Shown here: positions 54,155 through 62,954 of the stretch, one piece after another
Position numbering within the stretch: the first letter of the stretch is position 1
Layout: each line of letters begins with the position of its first letter
DNA from: Pseudomonas aegrilactucae
GTDB taxonomy: Bacteria > Pseudomonadota > Gammaproteobacteria > Pseudomonadales > Pseudomonadaceae
DNA length: 64,000 nt
Assembly: GCF_019168305.1 (NCBI RefSeq)
Contig: NZ_JAHTBI010000008.1
Span: 117,742-181,741, forward strand
Reading direction: 5' to 3'
The notes under the pieces: model-generated
Seen by the model: the letters and a program-made list of their open reading frames with translations, nothing else
Database searches by the model: none
What the model was told of the DNA's origin: nothing
Translations under genes and position numbers: made by a program

Positions 54155-54970
54155 TCAGGCTTGAGATTGACGCCCCTTGGCGCGCATCTTGGCGGCCATG
54201 TCGGCCATCTCGTCGTACAGCGCCTGGGGGTTGTGCTGCTTGAGCTGCCAGGCCTGGCGGCCCTGCTCGTGGGGCAGGATGAGGAACTCGCCGCGCGCCA
54301 CCTGCTGATGGATGTAGTCGGCAATCTCGCTGGCACTGATCGGCGAGCTTTCCAGCAGCTTGCCGACCTGCGCCTTCATCGCCGGCGTGGGGCCGCGGAA
54401 CGAATCGAGCAGGTTGGTCTGGAAGAACGAAGGGCACACCACATGCACCGCCACCTCCTGCTGGCGCAGCTCGACCAGCAGGCTCTCGGACAACGCCACC
54501 ACACCGGCCTTGGCCACGTTGTAGTTGCTCATGGCCGGGCCTTGCATCAGCGCCGCCATCGACGCGATGTTGATGATGCGTCCCTTGCTGCGTTCGAGCA
54601 GCGGCAGGAAGGCCTTGCAGCCCTTGACCACGCCCATCAGGTTGATCGCGATCTGCCAGTCCCAGTCTTCCAGTGACAGCTCGGCAAAAAAGCCGCCCGA
54701 GGCGACACCGGCGTTGTTGACGATGACATCGATGCCGCCGAGTTTTTCATCGCAGGCCTGGGCCAGCGCGGTGAGCTGGCTGTAGTCGCGTACGTCGCAG
54801 CGCTGGGTAAAGCCGTCGCCACCGGCCTCGCGCACCAGCGCCAGGGTGTGCTGCAGGCCGGCCTCGTTCACATCGCTCAGGGCCAATCGCCAACCCTCGC
54901 GGGCCCAGCGCAGGGCAATCTCGCGGCCAAGGCCGGAGCCGGCGCCAGTGATCATCATGCGATTTTGCAT
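54155..54970 (-). CDS. Short-chain dehydrogenase/reductase
   Basis: Classical SDR of 271 residues. [19 protein letters not shown] is the cofactor loop, [18 protein letters not shown] the N-N-A-G motif, [21 protein letters not shown] the catalytic Ser and Y-x-x-x-K. The C-terminus is long and charged ([19 protein letters not shown]). Substrate unknown; fatty-acyl or alcohol substrates are typical. ATG 54970 is the family-like start; a reading to 55066 adds 32 improbable residues. Confidence 0.87.
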   Translation of the reverse strand: MQNRMMITGAGSGLGREIALRWAREGWRLALSDVNEAGLQHTLALVREAGGDGFTQRCDVRDYSQLTALAQACDEKLGGIDVIVNNAGVASGGFFAELSLEDWDWQIAINLMGVVKGCKAFLPLLERSKGRIINIASMAALMQGPAMSNYNVAKAGVVALSESLLVELRQQEVAVHVVCPSFFQTNLLDSFRGPTPAMKAQVGKLLESSPISASEIADYIHQQVARGEFLILPHEQGRQAWQLKQHNPQALYDEMADMAAKMRAKGRQSQA

Positions 54971-55191
54971 ACACAAATGCCTTGTGACTGGAGGTGACAG
55001 CCAGTGTAGCGAAGCCCTCGTCGCAGCCCACGCTGTATCAGGATGCTGAATAACGCAGGCAAACACACAACGAACTAAACTTTCTCTTGCCTGTGGGAGT
55101 CCGAATTAACAGGCGGACATGAACGTCTAGACCCAAGAGATGGATCGCACCTGCACACGCTGATTACCGTACTCAATAAAAGGACTCTGCC

Positions 55192-55344
55192 ATGGGCACC
55201 ATACTTATCATCATCCTGATTCTGCTGTTGATCGGTGGCTTACCCGTCTTTCCGCACTCCAGAAGTTGGGGTTATGGCCCGTCAGGCATCATTGGTACCG
55301 TGCTGATCATTCTGTTGATCCTGTTGTTGCTCGGCAAGATATAG
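55192..55344 (+). CDS. DUF3309 small membrane protein
   Basis: A 50-residue protein with two short hydrophobic segments, ILIIILILLLIGGLPVFP and IIGTVLIILLILLLLGKI, joined by HSRSWGYGPSG. This is the DUF3309 pattern, common in soil bacteria and sometimes induced by stress. AAAAGGA precedes the ATG by seven bases. It is too short for many gene callers. A strong hairpin terminator follows at 55379. Confidence 0.85.
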   Translation: MGTILIIILILLLIGGLPVFPHSRSWGYGPSGIIGTVLIILLILLLLGKI

Positions 55345-55378
55345 AGAAGGCCCGGGGCTGCGTTGCAGCCCCACAGAC

Positions 55379-55410
55379 CAAAAAAAAACGGCCCGAAGGC
55401 CGTTTTTTTT
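55379..55410. terminator. Bidirectional terminator between DUF3309 gene and actP
   Basis: ACGGCC and GGCCGT around CGAA, with an A-run before and T8 after. It ends both convergent genes; the actP stop is 12 bases to the right. Confidence 0.92.
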
Positions 55411-55421
55411 ACATCGTGCAC

Positions 55422-57080
55422 TTAGTGCGAAACTGCACCACTTGCGCCCAGGCCAGTCTGCGAACGCACAAACTGCGGGAAGAACAACGCACGTTCCTCA
55501 TCGGCTGCCTTGGACTTGTCGGTGATCGAGAAGAACCAGATACCGGCAAACGCGATCAGCATCGAGAACAACGCCGGGTATTCATACGGGAAGATAGCCT
55601 TCTCGTGACCCAGGATCTGCACCCAGATGGTCGGCCCCAGCACCATCAGGCCCACCGCACTCACCAGGCCCAGCCAGCCGCCTACCATGGCGCCGCGGGT
55701 GGTCAGTTTCTTCCAGTACATCGAAAGCAGCAGCACCGGGAAGTTGCAGCTGGCAGCGATCGAGAACGCCAGGCCGACCATGAACGCGATGTTCTGGCTT
55801 TCGAACAGGATGCCCAGGCCGATGGCCAGCACGCCCAGTGCGATGGTGGTGATCTTCGAGACGCGGATTTCATCCTTGTCGTTGGCCTTGCCTTTGCGCC
55901 ACACGCTGGCATACAGGTCATGCGACACCGCCGAGGCACCGGCCAGGGTCAAGCCGGCAACCACCGCCAGGATGGTGGCGAAGGCCACGGCCGAAATGAA
56001 GCCCAGGAAGATACTGCCACCGACCGCATCGGCCAGGTGCACCGCCGCCATGTTGTTACCGCCCAGCAAGGCACCTGCTGCATCCTTGAAGTCCGGGTTG
56101 GTGCTCACCAGCAGGATTGCGCCAAAACCGATGATGAAGGTCAGGATGTAGAAGTAGCCGATGAAGCCGGTTGCGTACAGCACGCTCTTGCGCGCTTCCT
56201 TGGCGTCGCTCACGGTGAAGAAGCGCATCAGGATGTGCGGCAGGCCGGCGGTACCGAACATCAGTGCCAGGCCCAGCGAGAACGCCGAGATCGGGTCTTT
56301 GACCAGGCCGCCAGGGCTCATGATCGCCTCACCTTTGGGGTGAACCTTGATCGCCTCGGAGAACAGCGCGTTGAAGTCGAAGTTGACGTGTTTCATCACC
56401 ATCAGCGCCATGAAGCTGGCACCGGACAGCAGCAGGACTGCCTTGATGATCTGTACCCAGGTGGTTGCGAGCATGCCGCCGAACAGCACGTACATGCACA
56501 TCAGGATGCCCACCAGGATCACCGCCACGTGGTAGTCCAGGCCGAACAGCAGCTGGATCAGCTTGCCGGCACCGACCATCTGCGCGATCAGGTAGAACGC
56601 CACCACCACCAGCGAGCCCGAGGCCGACAGGGTGCGGATCTGTTTTTGCCCAAGGCGGTACGAGGCCACGTCGGCGAAGGTGTATTTACCCAGGTTGCGC
56701 AGGCGCTCGGCGATCAGGAACAGAATGATCGGCCAGCCCACCAGGAAGCCGATCGAGTAGATCAGGCCGTCGTAGCCGGAGGTGTACACCAGCGCGGAAA
56801 TACCCAGGAAGGACGCTGCCGACATGTAGTCGCCGGCAATCGCCAGGCCGTTCTGGAAGCCCGTGATGCGGCCGCCCGCGGCGTAGTAGTCAGACGCGGA
56901 CTTGTTGCGTTTGGAAGCCCAGTAGGTGATGCACAGGGTGGCACCGACGAAGGCGACGAACATCAGGATCGCCGAAACGTTGAGGGGTTGCTTGTGCACC
57001 TCGCCGGTCAAGGCGTCGGCGGCCCAGACGGCAGGCGCAAACGCGCCAAAGGCCAGTGTTGCCAGTAGACGCCGGATCAT
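55422..57080 (-). CDS. actP: Cation/acetate symporter
   Basis: 552-residue sodium:solute symporter with about 13 TM helices that takes up acetate and related short acids. The N-terminal stretch ends in [10 protein letters not shown], consistent with a signal peptide or first helix. [20 protein letters not shown] and [18 protein letters not shown] are the SSS family signature region. It overlaps yjcH by four bases (ATGA) and shares its transcript. The acs gene usually beside it in E. coli is not in this window. Confidence 0.95.
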   Translation of the reverse strand: MIRRLLATLAFGAFAPAVWAADALTGEVHKQPLNVSAILMFVAFVGATLCITYWASKRNKSASDYYAAGGRITGFQNGLAIAGDYMSAASFLGISALVYTSGYDGLIYSIGFLVGWPIILFLIAERLRNLGKYTFADVASYRLGQKQIRTLSASGSLVVVAFYLIAQMVGAGKLIQLLFGLDYHVAVILVGILMCMYVLFGGMLATTWVQIIKAVLLLSGASFMALMVMKHVNFDFNALFSEAIKVHPKGEAIMSPGGLVKDPISAFSLGLALMFGTAGLPHILMRFFTVSDAKEARKSVLYATGFIGYFYILTFIIGFGAILLVSTNPDFKDAAGALLGGNNMAAVHLADAVGGSIFLGFISAVAFATILAVVAGLTLAGASAVSHDLYASVWRKGKANDKDEIRVSKITTIALGVLAIGLGILFESQNIAFMVGLAFSIAASCNFPVLLLSMYWKKLTTRGAMVGGWLGLVSAVGLMVLGPTIWVQILGHEKAIFPYEYPALFSMLIAFAGIWFFSITDKSKAADEERALFFPQFVRSQTGLGASGAVSH

Positions 57081-57388
57081 TGCTGAGCCTCCTTCAGAAT
57101 CGCGGTGTTCAGCTCATCGAACTCACCATTGGCGCGACGCACGTAGATACCGGTGAGGATGAAGGCCGAGACGATCAGGCCGACACCCAGGGGGATGCCC
57201 CAGGTAATCGAAGAGTCAGGGCTGATCTTGGCACCCAGTATCTGGGGACCATAGGCAATCAACAGGATGAAAGCGGAGTAAAGCCCGAGCATGATTGCCG
57301 AAAGAATCCAGGCGAATCGTTCCCGTTTTGACACCAGCTCCTTGAACCGCGGGCTGTTTTGTATCGAGAGATAAATGCTGTCGTTCAT
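57077..57388 (-). CDS. yjcH: DUF485 membrane protein accompanying ActP
   Basis: 103 residues with two TM helices ([20 protein letters not shown] and [19 protein letters not shown]) and the DUF485 opening [17 protein letters not shown]. It almost always precedes actP and is presumed to help assembly or activity of the symporter. First gene of the pair. Confidence 0.93.
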   Translation of the reverse strand: MNDSIYLSIQNSPRFKELVSKRERFAWILSAIMLGLYSAFILLIAYGPQILGAKISPDSSITWGIPLGVGLIVSAFILTGIYVRRANGEFDELNTAILKEAQQ

Positions 57389-57518
57389 TGTTTTTGTCCT
57401 CGCAGCACAGATTAGGTAGTACCCACTCCACTTTATGCTGCCTTGGGACGCACTCCAGACGACCTTAGTCTTAGATGTAAAACTCTTTTACAGGGTGCGT
57501 AACAGCCGCCAATGACAA

Positions 57519-57550
57519 GGGCCGCACACTCGATAGCGAGGGTGCGGCCC
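57519..57550 (-). terminator. Hairpin after the betaine-binding protein gene
   Basis: GGGCCGCAC pairs with GTGCGGCCC, and an inner CTCG pairs with CGAG around ATAG, with one unpaired base each side. It lies 31 bases past the stop on the minus strand. It lacks a T-run, so termination strength is uncertain. Confidence 0.6.
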
Positions 57551-57580
57551 TGGAAGGTGCAGGATAGAGGCATCAAGCCA

Positions 57581-58432
57581 TTACTTGGCGACCCATTCGG
57601 CGACGCGCTCGGGGTGCCTGGCCACCCAGTCCTTGGCGGCAGCTTCAGGCTTTGCGCCCTCTTGAATGGCCAACATGACCTCGCCAATTTCATCCTTGGA
57701 CTGCCAGGAGAACTTTTTCAGGAACGCCGCGACTTCCGGAGCCTTGCTGTCGAGTTGCTTGCTGCCGATGCTGTTGACGGTTTCGGCGGCGCCAAACACG
57801 CCCTTGGGGTCTTCGAGGAAACGCAGCTTCCACTTGGCGAACATCCAGTGCGGCACCCAGCCGGTGACCGCGATCGACTGCTGTTTGGCGTAGGCACGCC
57901 CCAGCTCCGAGGTCATGGCCGCGCCGGAGCTGGCCTGCAGCTTGTAGCCGGTGAGGTCGTAGTCCTTGATCGCCTGCTCGGACTTGAGCATCACGCCGGA
58001 GCCGGCGTCGATGCCGACGATCTTCTTCTTGAAGCTGTCATCGGTCTTGAGGTCGGCGATCGACTGCGCCTTGACGTACTCGGGCACGATCAGGCCGATC
58101 TTGGCATCCTTGAAGTTGGGGCCGTAATCGACGACGTTGTCCTTGTTCTTGGTCCAGTACTCGCCGTGAGTCACCGGCAACCAGGCCGACAGCATGGCGT
58201 CGAGCTTGCCGGTGGCCACGCCCTGCCACATGATCCCGGTCGCCACTGCCTGCAGCTTGACGTCATAACCGAGCTTCTGCTTGATCACCTCGGCTGCCAC
58301 ATGGGTGGTGGCCACGCTGTCGGACCACCCATCGACGTAGCCGATGCTTACTTCCTTGGCCATTGCCATGCTGGTGCTCATGGCCAGTAACAGGGCGCTG
58401 CCCGCCCCCAGGAGTCGTCGCATTTTCATCAA
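57581..58432 (-). CDS. Periplasmic glycine betaine/choline-type substrate-binding protein (orphan)
   Basis: 283 residues with a signal peptide ending AMSTSMAMA before KEVSIGYVDGW. OpuAC/ProX-type binding protein: WSDSVATTHVAAEVIKQKLG and MLSAWLPVTHGEYW carry Trp residues of the aromatic quaternary-amine box, and GWVPHWMFAKWKLRFLEDP is the third aromatic segment. No permease or ATPase gene adjoins it, so it must dock to a transporter encoded elsewhere, as known for several Pseudomonas betaine and choline binding proteins. Exact ligand unknown. Confidence 0.9.
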   Translation of the reverse strand: MMKMRRLLGAGSALLLAMSTSMAMAKEVSIGYVDGWSDSVATTHVAAEVIKQKLGYDVKLQAVATGIMWQGVATGKLDAMLSAWLPVTHGEYWTKNKDNVVDYGPNFKDAKIGLIVPEYVKAQSIADLKTDDSFKKKIVGIDAGSGVMLKSEQAIKDYDLTGYKLQASSGAAMTSELGRAYAKQQSIAVTGWVPHWMFAKWKLRFLEDPKGVFGAAETVNSIGSKQLDSKAPEVAAFLKKFSWQSKDEIGEVMLAIQEGAKPEAAAKDWVARHPERVAEWVAK

Positions 58433-58597
58433 AGCATCCCCTCGTCACGTCACGGAAGTTGCATCATCAACCGCTGGTGCGGGGCAACCTGCTCTGGCAG
58501 CGACGTCGAAACATCGAGAAACGACAACACAAGGTCAACAACCCAGGCGGGTTTTGAAGGTAGTATTGACCGCTTTGCATCCTGACCGGTCCGATCC

Positions 58598-60151
58598 ATG
58601 CCCCTGACTGCGCGCTTCCCGTTGCTGCCCTACCTGTTTGCCTGCCTGCTCGGCCTGCTCGCGCTGGGAGGGCTGTGGTACGGCCTGGGCAAGCCGGTGC
58701 TGCTGCCCGATGCTGCCAGTGCCACGCACAAGCTGCAATGTGCCTCGTACACGCCGTTCGACAAGGACCAATCACCGTTCGACCAGCCCTTCAAGGTGCG
58801 CCTGGAGCGCGTCGATGCCGACCTTGCGCTGCTTGCGCAACGCTTCGAGTGTATCCGCACCTACTCGATGACCGGCCTGGAGGACATCCCGCAACTGGCC
58901 CGCAAGCATGGCCTGAAGGTGATGTTCGGCGCATGGGTCAATGCCAACCCGGTCGACACCGACAAGGAAATCAAGGCACTGATCGCCACCGCCAACGCCA
59001 ACCCGGACATCACCCGCGCGGTGATCGTCGGCAACGAGGTGCTGTTGCGCCGGGAAGTCACCGGCGATCGCCTGGCCGAGCTGATCCGCCAGGTCAAACG
59101 CCAGGTGCAGGTGCCGGTGACCTACGCCGATGTGTGGGACTTCTGGCTGCAGCATCCACAGGTGGAACCTGAGGTCGACTTCCTGACCATCCACCTGCTG
59201 CCCTACTGGGAAGATGACCCCAGGGGTATCGACGATGCACTGATGCACGTGGGTGAAATCCGCCAGGTGTTCGGCAACCGTTTCGCGCCCAAGGATATCG
59301 TGATTGGCGAAACCGGCTGGCCCAGTGAAGGCCGCCAGCGTGAAACCGCCGTGCCCAGCCGGGTCAACGAAGCGCGCTTCATCCGCGGGTTCGTCGCCAT
59401 GGCCGAGCAGCAGGGCTGGCACTACAACCTGATCGAGGCCTTCGACCAGCCGTGGAAGCGTGCCAGCGAAGGTGCGGTTGGCGGTTACTGGGGCCTGTAC
59501 GACGCCGACCGGCAGGACAAGGGCGTGCTGGAAGGTCCGGTCAGCAACTTGCCGTTGTGGCCACAGTGGCTGGGCATCAGCGTGCTGCTGTTTGCTGCCA
59601 CGCTGGTGCTGGCCGGCCCGGTGCGCGGTGTGCGAGCAGGGCTGGCGCTGCCGTTGCTGGCGGCGCTGGGTGCGGCGAGCCTGGGCTTGTGGGGCGAACT
59701 GGTACGGATCAACAGCCGGTTTGCCGAAGAGTGGGTATGGGCGCTGTTGCTGGTGGGCCTGAACCTGCTGGTGCTGGCCCATGCCGCGTTGGCGCTGGCG
59801 CAGCGCAGTGGCTGGCGTGAACGGCTGTTCGCCTGGCTTGAGGCACGTGCGGGCTGGTGGGTGATCGCGGCGGGGTTCGCAGCGGCGGTGAGCATGCTGG
59901 CGCTGGTGTTCGACGCCCGCTACCGCAGCTTCCCGAGCGCTGCGTTGGTGCTGCCGGCGGTGGTGTACCTGCTGCGACCGGTGCCGGTGGCGCGTGCAGA
60001 GGTAGCGTTGCTGACCTTCATCGTGGGCGCGGGGATTGCGCCGCAGTTGTACATCGAGGGGCCGAGCAGCCAGCAGGCGCTGGCCTGGGCGCTGGTCAGC
60101 GCGGGCATGGTGGCAGCGCTGTGGCGTTGCTTGCGGGCCAGGCGAACCTGA
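58598..60151 (+). CDS. Membrane-anchored GH17-like glucan enzyme
   Basis: 517 residues. A TM anchor (about 8-30), a glycoside hydrolase family 17 domain (about 45-315) and five or six TM helices to the end. The acid/base glutamate is in VIVGNEVLLRREV and the nucleophile in IVIGETGWPSEGR. Such fused proteins are often labelled beta-1,6-glucan synthase and probably transglycosylate periplasmic or surface beta-glucans rather than simply degrade them. No cognate glucan synthase gene is adjacent. The ATG at 58598 is preceded only weakly by GGTCCGAT. Confidence 0.85.
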   Translation: MPLTARFPLLPYLFACLLGLLALGGLWYGLGKPVLLPDAASATHKLQCASYTPFDKDQSPFDQPFKVRLERVDADLALLAQRFECIRTYSMTGLEDIPQLARKHGLKVMFGAWVNANPVDTDKEIKALIATANANPDITRAVIVGNEVLLRREVTGDRLAELIRQVKRQVQVPVTYADVWDFWLQHPQVEPEVDFLTIHLLPYWEDDPRGIDDALMHVGEIRQVFGNRFAPKDIVIGETGWPSEGRQRETAVPSRVNEARFIRGFVAMAEQQGWHYNLIEAFDQPWKRASEGAVGGYWGLYDADRQDKGVLEGPVSNLPLWPQWLGISVLLFAATLVLAGPVRGVRAGLALPLLAALGAASLGLWGELVRINSRFAEEWVWALLLVGLNLLVLAHAALALAQRSGWRERLFAWLEARAGWWVIAAGFAAAVSMLALVFDARYRSFPSAALVLPAVVYLLRPVPVARAEVALLTFIVGAGIAPQLYIEGPSSQQALAWALVSAGMVAALWRCLRARRT

Positions 60152-60169
60152 GCCCTGGCTTCAGCAGCC

Positions 60170-60251
60170 TTCGCTGGCAAGCCAGCTCCCACAGGTTCTC
60201 TACAGGCTGCAAGAGCACCGCTGTACCTGTGGGAGCTGGCTTGCCAGCGAA
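60170..60251. repeat. REPIN, copy 3
   Basis: TTCGCTGGCAAGCC...CCCACAGG at 60170 and the perfect reverse-complement arm ending at 60251, with a 30-base spacer. Lies between convergent genes. Confidence 0.93.
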
Positions 60252-60266
60252 GGGCACAGCGTGGTT

Positions 60267-60629
60267 TCAAGCCCTGCTGCGCACCAGCCGCAACCCCGCC
60301 AGTACAATTGCAAACACTGCCAGGCTGACGTTGTACAACACCAGCGCCGCCGCCCCGAACACCAGCGACACGACCGCCAGCCACCAGCCGCCACGACGCG
60401 GCACCACGAACGCCACCAGCGCCAGGCCCATGGCCGCCCAGCCCAGCACCCGGAAATGAATCAGCAAGCCCAGCGTGGCGCGCAACTGGCACTCCCAGCT
60501 CACCTGGGGTGAGGTGCACACCCCCACCCAGCTTGGGTCTTCCATGAAGCCGTAACGCACCCCGTAACAGGCCGCCACCCACAACGACAGGCACACCAGC
60601 AAGGCGATCAGCGGCAAACGGCGGTTCAT
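60267..60629 (-). CDS. Small four-helix membrane protein, function unknown
   Basis: 120 residues. Hydrophobic segments are RLPLIALLVCLSLWVAACYG, about 57-75 (LIHFRVLGWAAMGLALVAF) and about 80-110 (WWLAVVSLVFGAAALVLYNV and following). The extracytoplasmic loop has FMEDPSWVGVCTSPQVSWEC, with two cysteines that could form a disulfide. ATG 60629 follows GGAG by six bases. I know no function; pseudomonad homologues are hypothetical proteins. Confidence 0.8.
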   Translation of the reverse strand: MNRRLPLIALLVCLSLWVAACYGVRYGFMEDPSWVGVCTSPQVSWECQLRATLGLLIHFRVLGWAAMGLALVAFVVPRRGGWWLAVVSLVFGAAALVLYNVSLAVFAIVLAGLRLVRSRA

Positions 60630-60870
60630 GGCAACTCCGGAAACAGTGAAATCGGCGCCCAGCATAATCCTCCAAGGCGTCTATGCAAGGCAAAAGCGCC
60701 AGCCTCAGCTACTTTAAGCTCATGAGAAATGAAACCGGCTGTTGCCCTGGCGCCCACCCGCACGGCAACATCCGGGACAATAAAAGCCGGGACACAAGGC
60801 AACTTTGCCGATAACGCCAGTGTCCTAGCCTGCAGTACACACTTTGCCAAGCCTTTGCTGGGGATCCGCC

Positions 60871-62170
60871 ATGCTTCGATCACTGCGCCTCGCTGCCCTG
60901 TTGGGCGGCCTCTTGTCGAGTGCGGCCGCCTCGGCGGTGGACGTCGATGCGGCCACCTATGGCTACCCGCTGACCAATCCATTCGAGGCAACGCTTGCGT
61001 CCACGCCGCCCGAACTGCGCCCTGAACTGCCGACCGACGACGATATCGATCAGTCCGACTACAGCCTGAACATCCGCCCTGAACGCGAGTTCATCCTGCC
61101 CGACAACTTCTGGGCAGTGAAAAAGCTGCGCTATCGCCTGGCCAGGCAGGACCACGAAGCACCGCTGATCTTCCTCATCGCCGGCACCGGGGCGCCCTAC
61201 ACCAGCAGCCTCAACGAGTACCTCAAGCGGCTCTACTACAAGGCCGGCTACCATGTGGTGCAGCTGTCCTCGCCCACCAGCTTCGACTTCATCAGCGCCG
61301 CCTCGCGCTTCGCCACCCCCGGCGTCACCGCCGAAGACGCCGAAGACCTGTACCGGGTGATGCAGGGCGTGCGCGCCCAGCACCCGCGCCTGCCGATCAG
61401 CGAGTTCTACCTCACCGGCTACAGCCTGGGCGCGCTGGATGCCGCGTTCGTCAGCCACCTGGACGAAACCCGGCGCAGCTTCAACTTCAAGCGCGTACTG
61501 CTGCTCAACCCGCCGGTCAACCTCTACACCTCGATCAGCAACCTCGACAAGCTGGTGCAGACCGAGGTCAAGGGCGTCACCAGCGGCACCACGTTCTATG
61601 AGCTGGTGCTGGCCAAGCTGACGCGCTACTTCCAGCAAAAAAGGCTACATCGACCTCAATGACGCACTGCTGTACGACTTCCAGCAGTCACGCCAGCACC
61701 TGAGCAACGAGCAGATGGCGATGCTGATCGGCACCTCGTTCCGCTTCTCGGCGGCCGACATCGCCTTCACCTCCGACCTGATCAACCGCCGCGGCCTGAT
61801 CATTCCGCCCAAGTACCCGATCACCGAAGGCAGCAGCCTCACGCCGTTCTTCAAACGCGCACTGCAATGCGATTTCGACTGCTACCTGACCGAGCAGGTG
61901 ATTCCGATGTGGCGCGCACGCACCGACGGCGGCAGCCTGCTGCAACTGGTCGACCAGGTCAGCCTGTACGCGCTCAAGGACTACCTGCAGAACAGCCCGA
62001 AGATCGCCGTGATGCACAACGCCGACGACGTGATCCTGGGCCCTGGGGACATCGGTTTCCTGCGCAGTACCTTTGGCGACCGTCTGACCCTGTACCCGCA
62101 CGGCGGGCACTGCGGCAATATCAACTACCGTGTCAACAGCGACGCGATGCTGGAGTTCTTCCGTGGTTAA
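60871..62170 (+). pseudogene. Secreted alpha/beta-hydrolase-like protein, frameshifted
   Basis: Two consecutive frames together encode one protein of about 432 residues. The first (60871-61662) has a signal peptide LRLAALLGGLLSSAAASA and the nucleophile motif LTGYSLGALDA. The second continues from about 61643 with KGYIDLNDALLYDFQQS and ends with YPHGGHCGNINYR, which could hold the catalytic histidine. The break is at six A's (61637-61642); five would keep one frame. It may be a true mutation, a sequencing error, or less likely recoding. The gene runs into mlaA with an eight-base overlap, suggesting an envelope lipid role. Confidence 0.8.
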
Positions 62171-62948
62171 ACAACTGCTGATCGTGACGGCACTGCTTGC
62201 CGCAGGCCTGGCCCAGGCCGACGAAACGCCACCGCGGGCCAGCGTGGTCGAGTCGGACGGTTTCACCGAACCGCTCAAGGAGCTCAAGTTCAACCCGGGC
62301 CTGGACCAGCGCGAATTCGAACGCTCGACCCTGACCGCGCTGAACGTCTACGACCCGCTGGAGTCGATGAACCGCCGGCTGTACCACTTCAACTACCGCT
62401 TCGACCAGTGGGTGTTCCTGCCGGTGGTCAATGGCTACCGCTACGTCACCCCGAGCTTTTTGCGCACCGGGGTGAGCAACTTCTTCAGCAACGTGGGCGA
62501 CGTGCCCAACCTGCTCAACAGCCTGTTGCAGTTCAAGGGCAAGCGCTCGATGGAAATCACCGCGCGCCTGCTGCTCAACACCACCATCGGCATCGCCGGC
62601 CTGTGGGACCCGGCCACCAGGATGGGCCTGCCGCACCAGAGCGAGGACTTCGGCCAGACCCTGGGCTTCTACGGGGTACCCGAAGGCCCGTACCTGATGC
62701 TGCCGCTTCTTGGCCCCTCGAACCTGCGCGACACCGGCGGCCTGGCGGTGGACTACAGCGCCGAGAACTGGATCAACTTCCTCAACGTGGCCGAAGTCAG
62801 CAGCAATCACCCCGAGGTGTGGGTACTGCGCGCGGTCGACAAGCGCTATACCACCAGCTTTCGCTATGGCCAGCTGAACTCGCCGTTCGAATACGAAAAG
62901 GTGCGCTACGTGTACACCGAGGCGCGTCGCCTGCAGATCGCCGAGTAG
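62163..62948 (+). CDS. mlaA: MlaA/VacJ family outer-membrane lipid asymmetry protein
   Basis: 261 residues. MlaA removes misplaced phospholipids from the outer leaflet and passes them to MlaC. YDPLESMNRRLYHFNYRFDQW is the opening MlaA helix, GVSNFFSNVGDVPNLLNSLLQ and GIAGLWDPATRMGLPHQSEDFGQTLG are the family signature (the latter quoted by key residues D-P-A and E-D-F-G-Q-T-L-G). The signal peptide LLIVTALLAAGLAQADE has no lipobox cysteine. The start is a GTG at 62163 inside the end of the upstream hydrolase gene, so the two are translated together. Confidence 0.93.
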   Translation: MVKQLLIVTALLAAGLAQADETPPRASVVESDGFTEPLKELKFNPGLDQREFERSTLTALNVYDPLESMNRRLYHFNYRFDQWVFLPVVNGYRYVTPSFLRTGVSNFFSNVGDVPNLLNSLLQFKGKRSMEITARLLLNTTIGIAGLWDPATRMGLPHQSEDFGQTLGFYGVPEGPYLMLPLLGPSNLRDTGGLAVDYSAENWINFLNVAEVSSNHPEVWVLRAVDKRYTTSFRYGQLNSPFEYEKVRYVYTEARRLQIAE

Positions 62949-62954
62949 TTCGGC

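Noticed and set aside
61637..61642. Classical -1 slippery heptamer A-AAA-AAG in the hydrolase gene
   Set aside because: The reading frame is CAA-AAA-AGG, so the heptamer is out of register, and the shift needed is +1 rather than -1.
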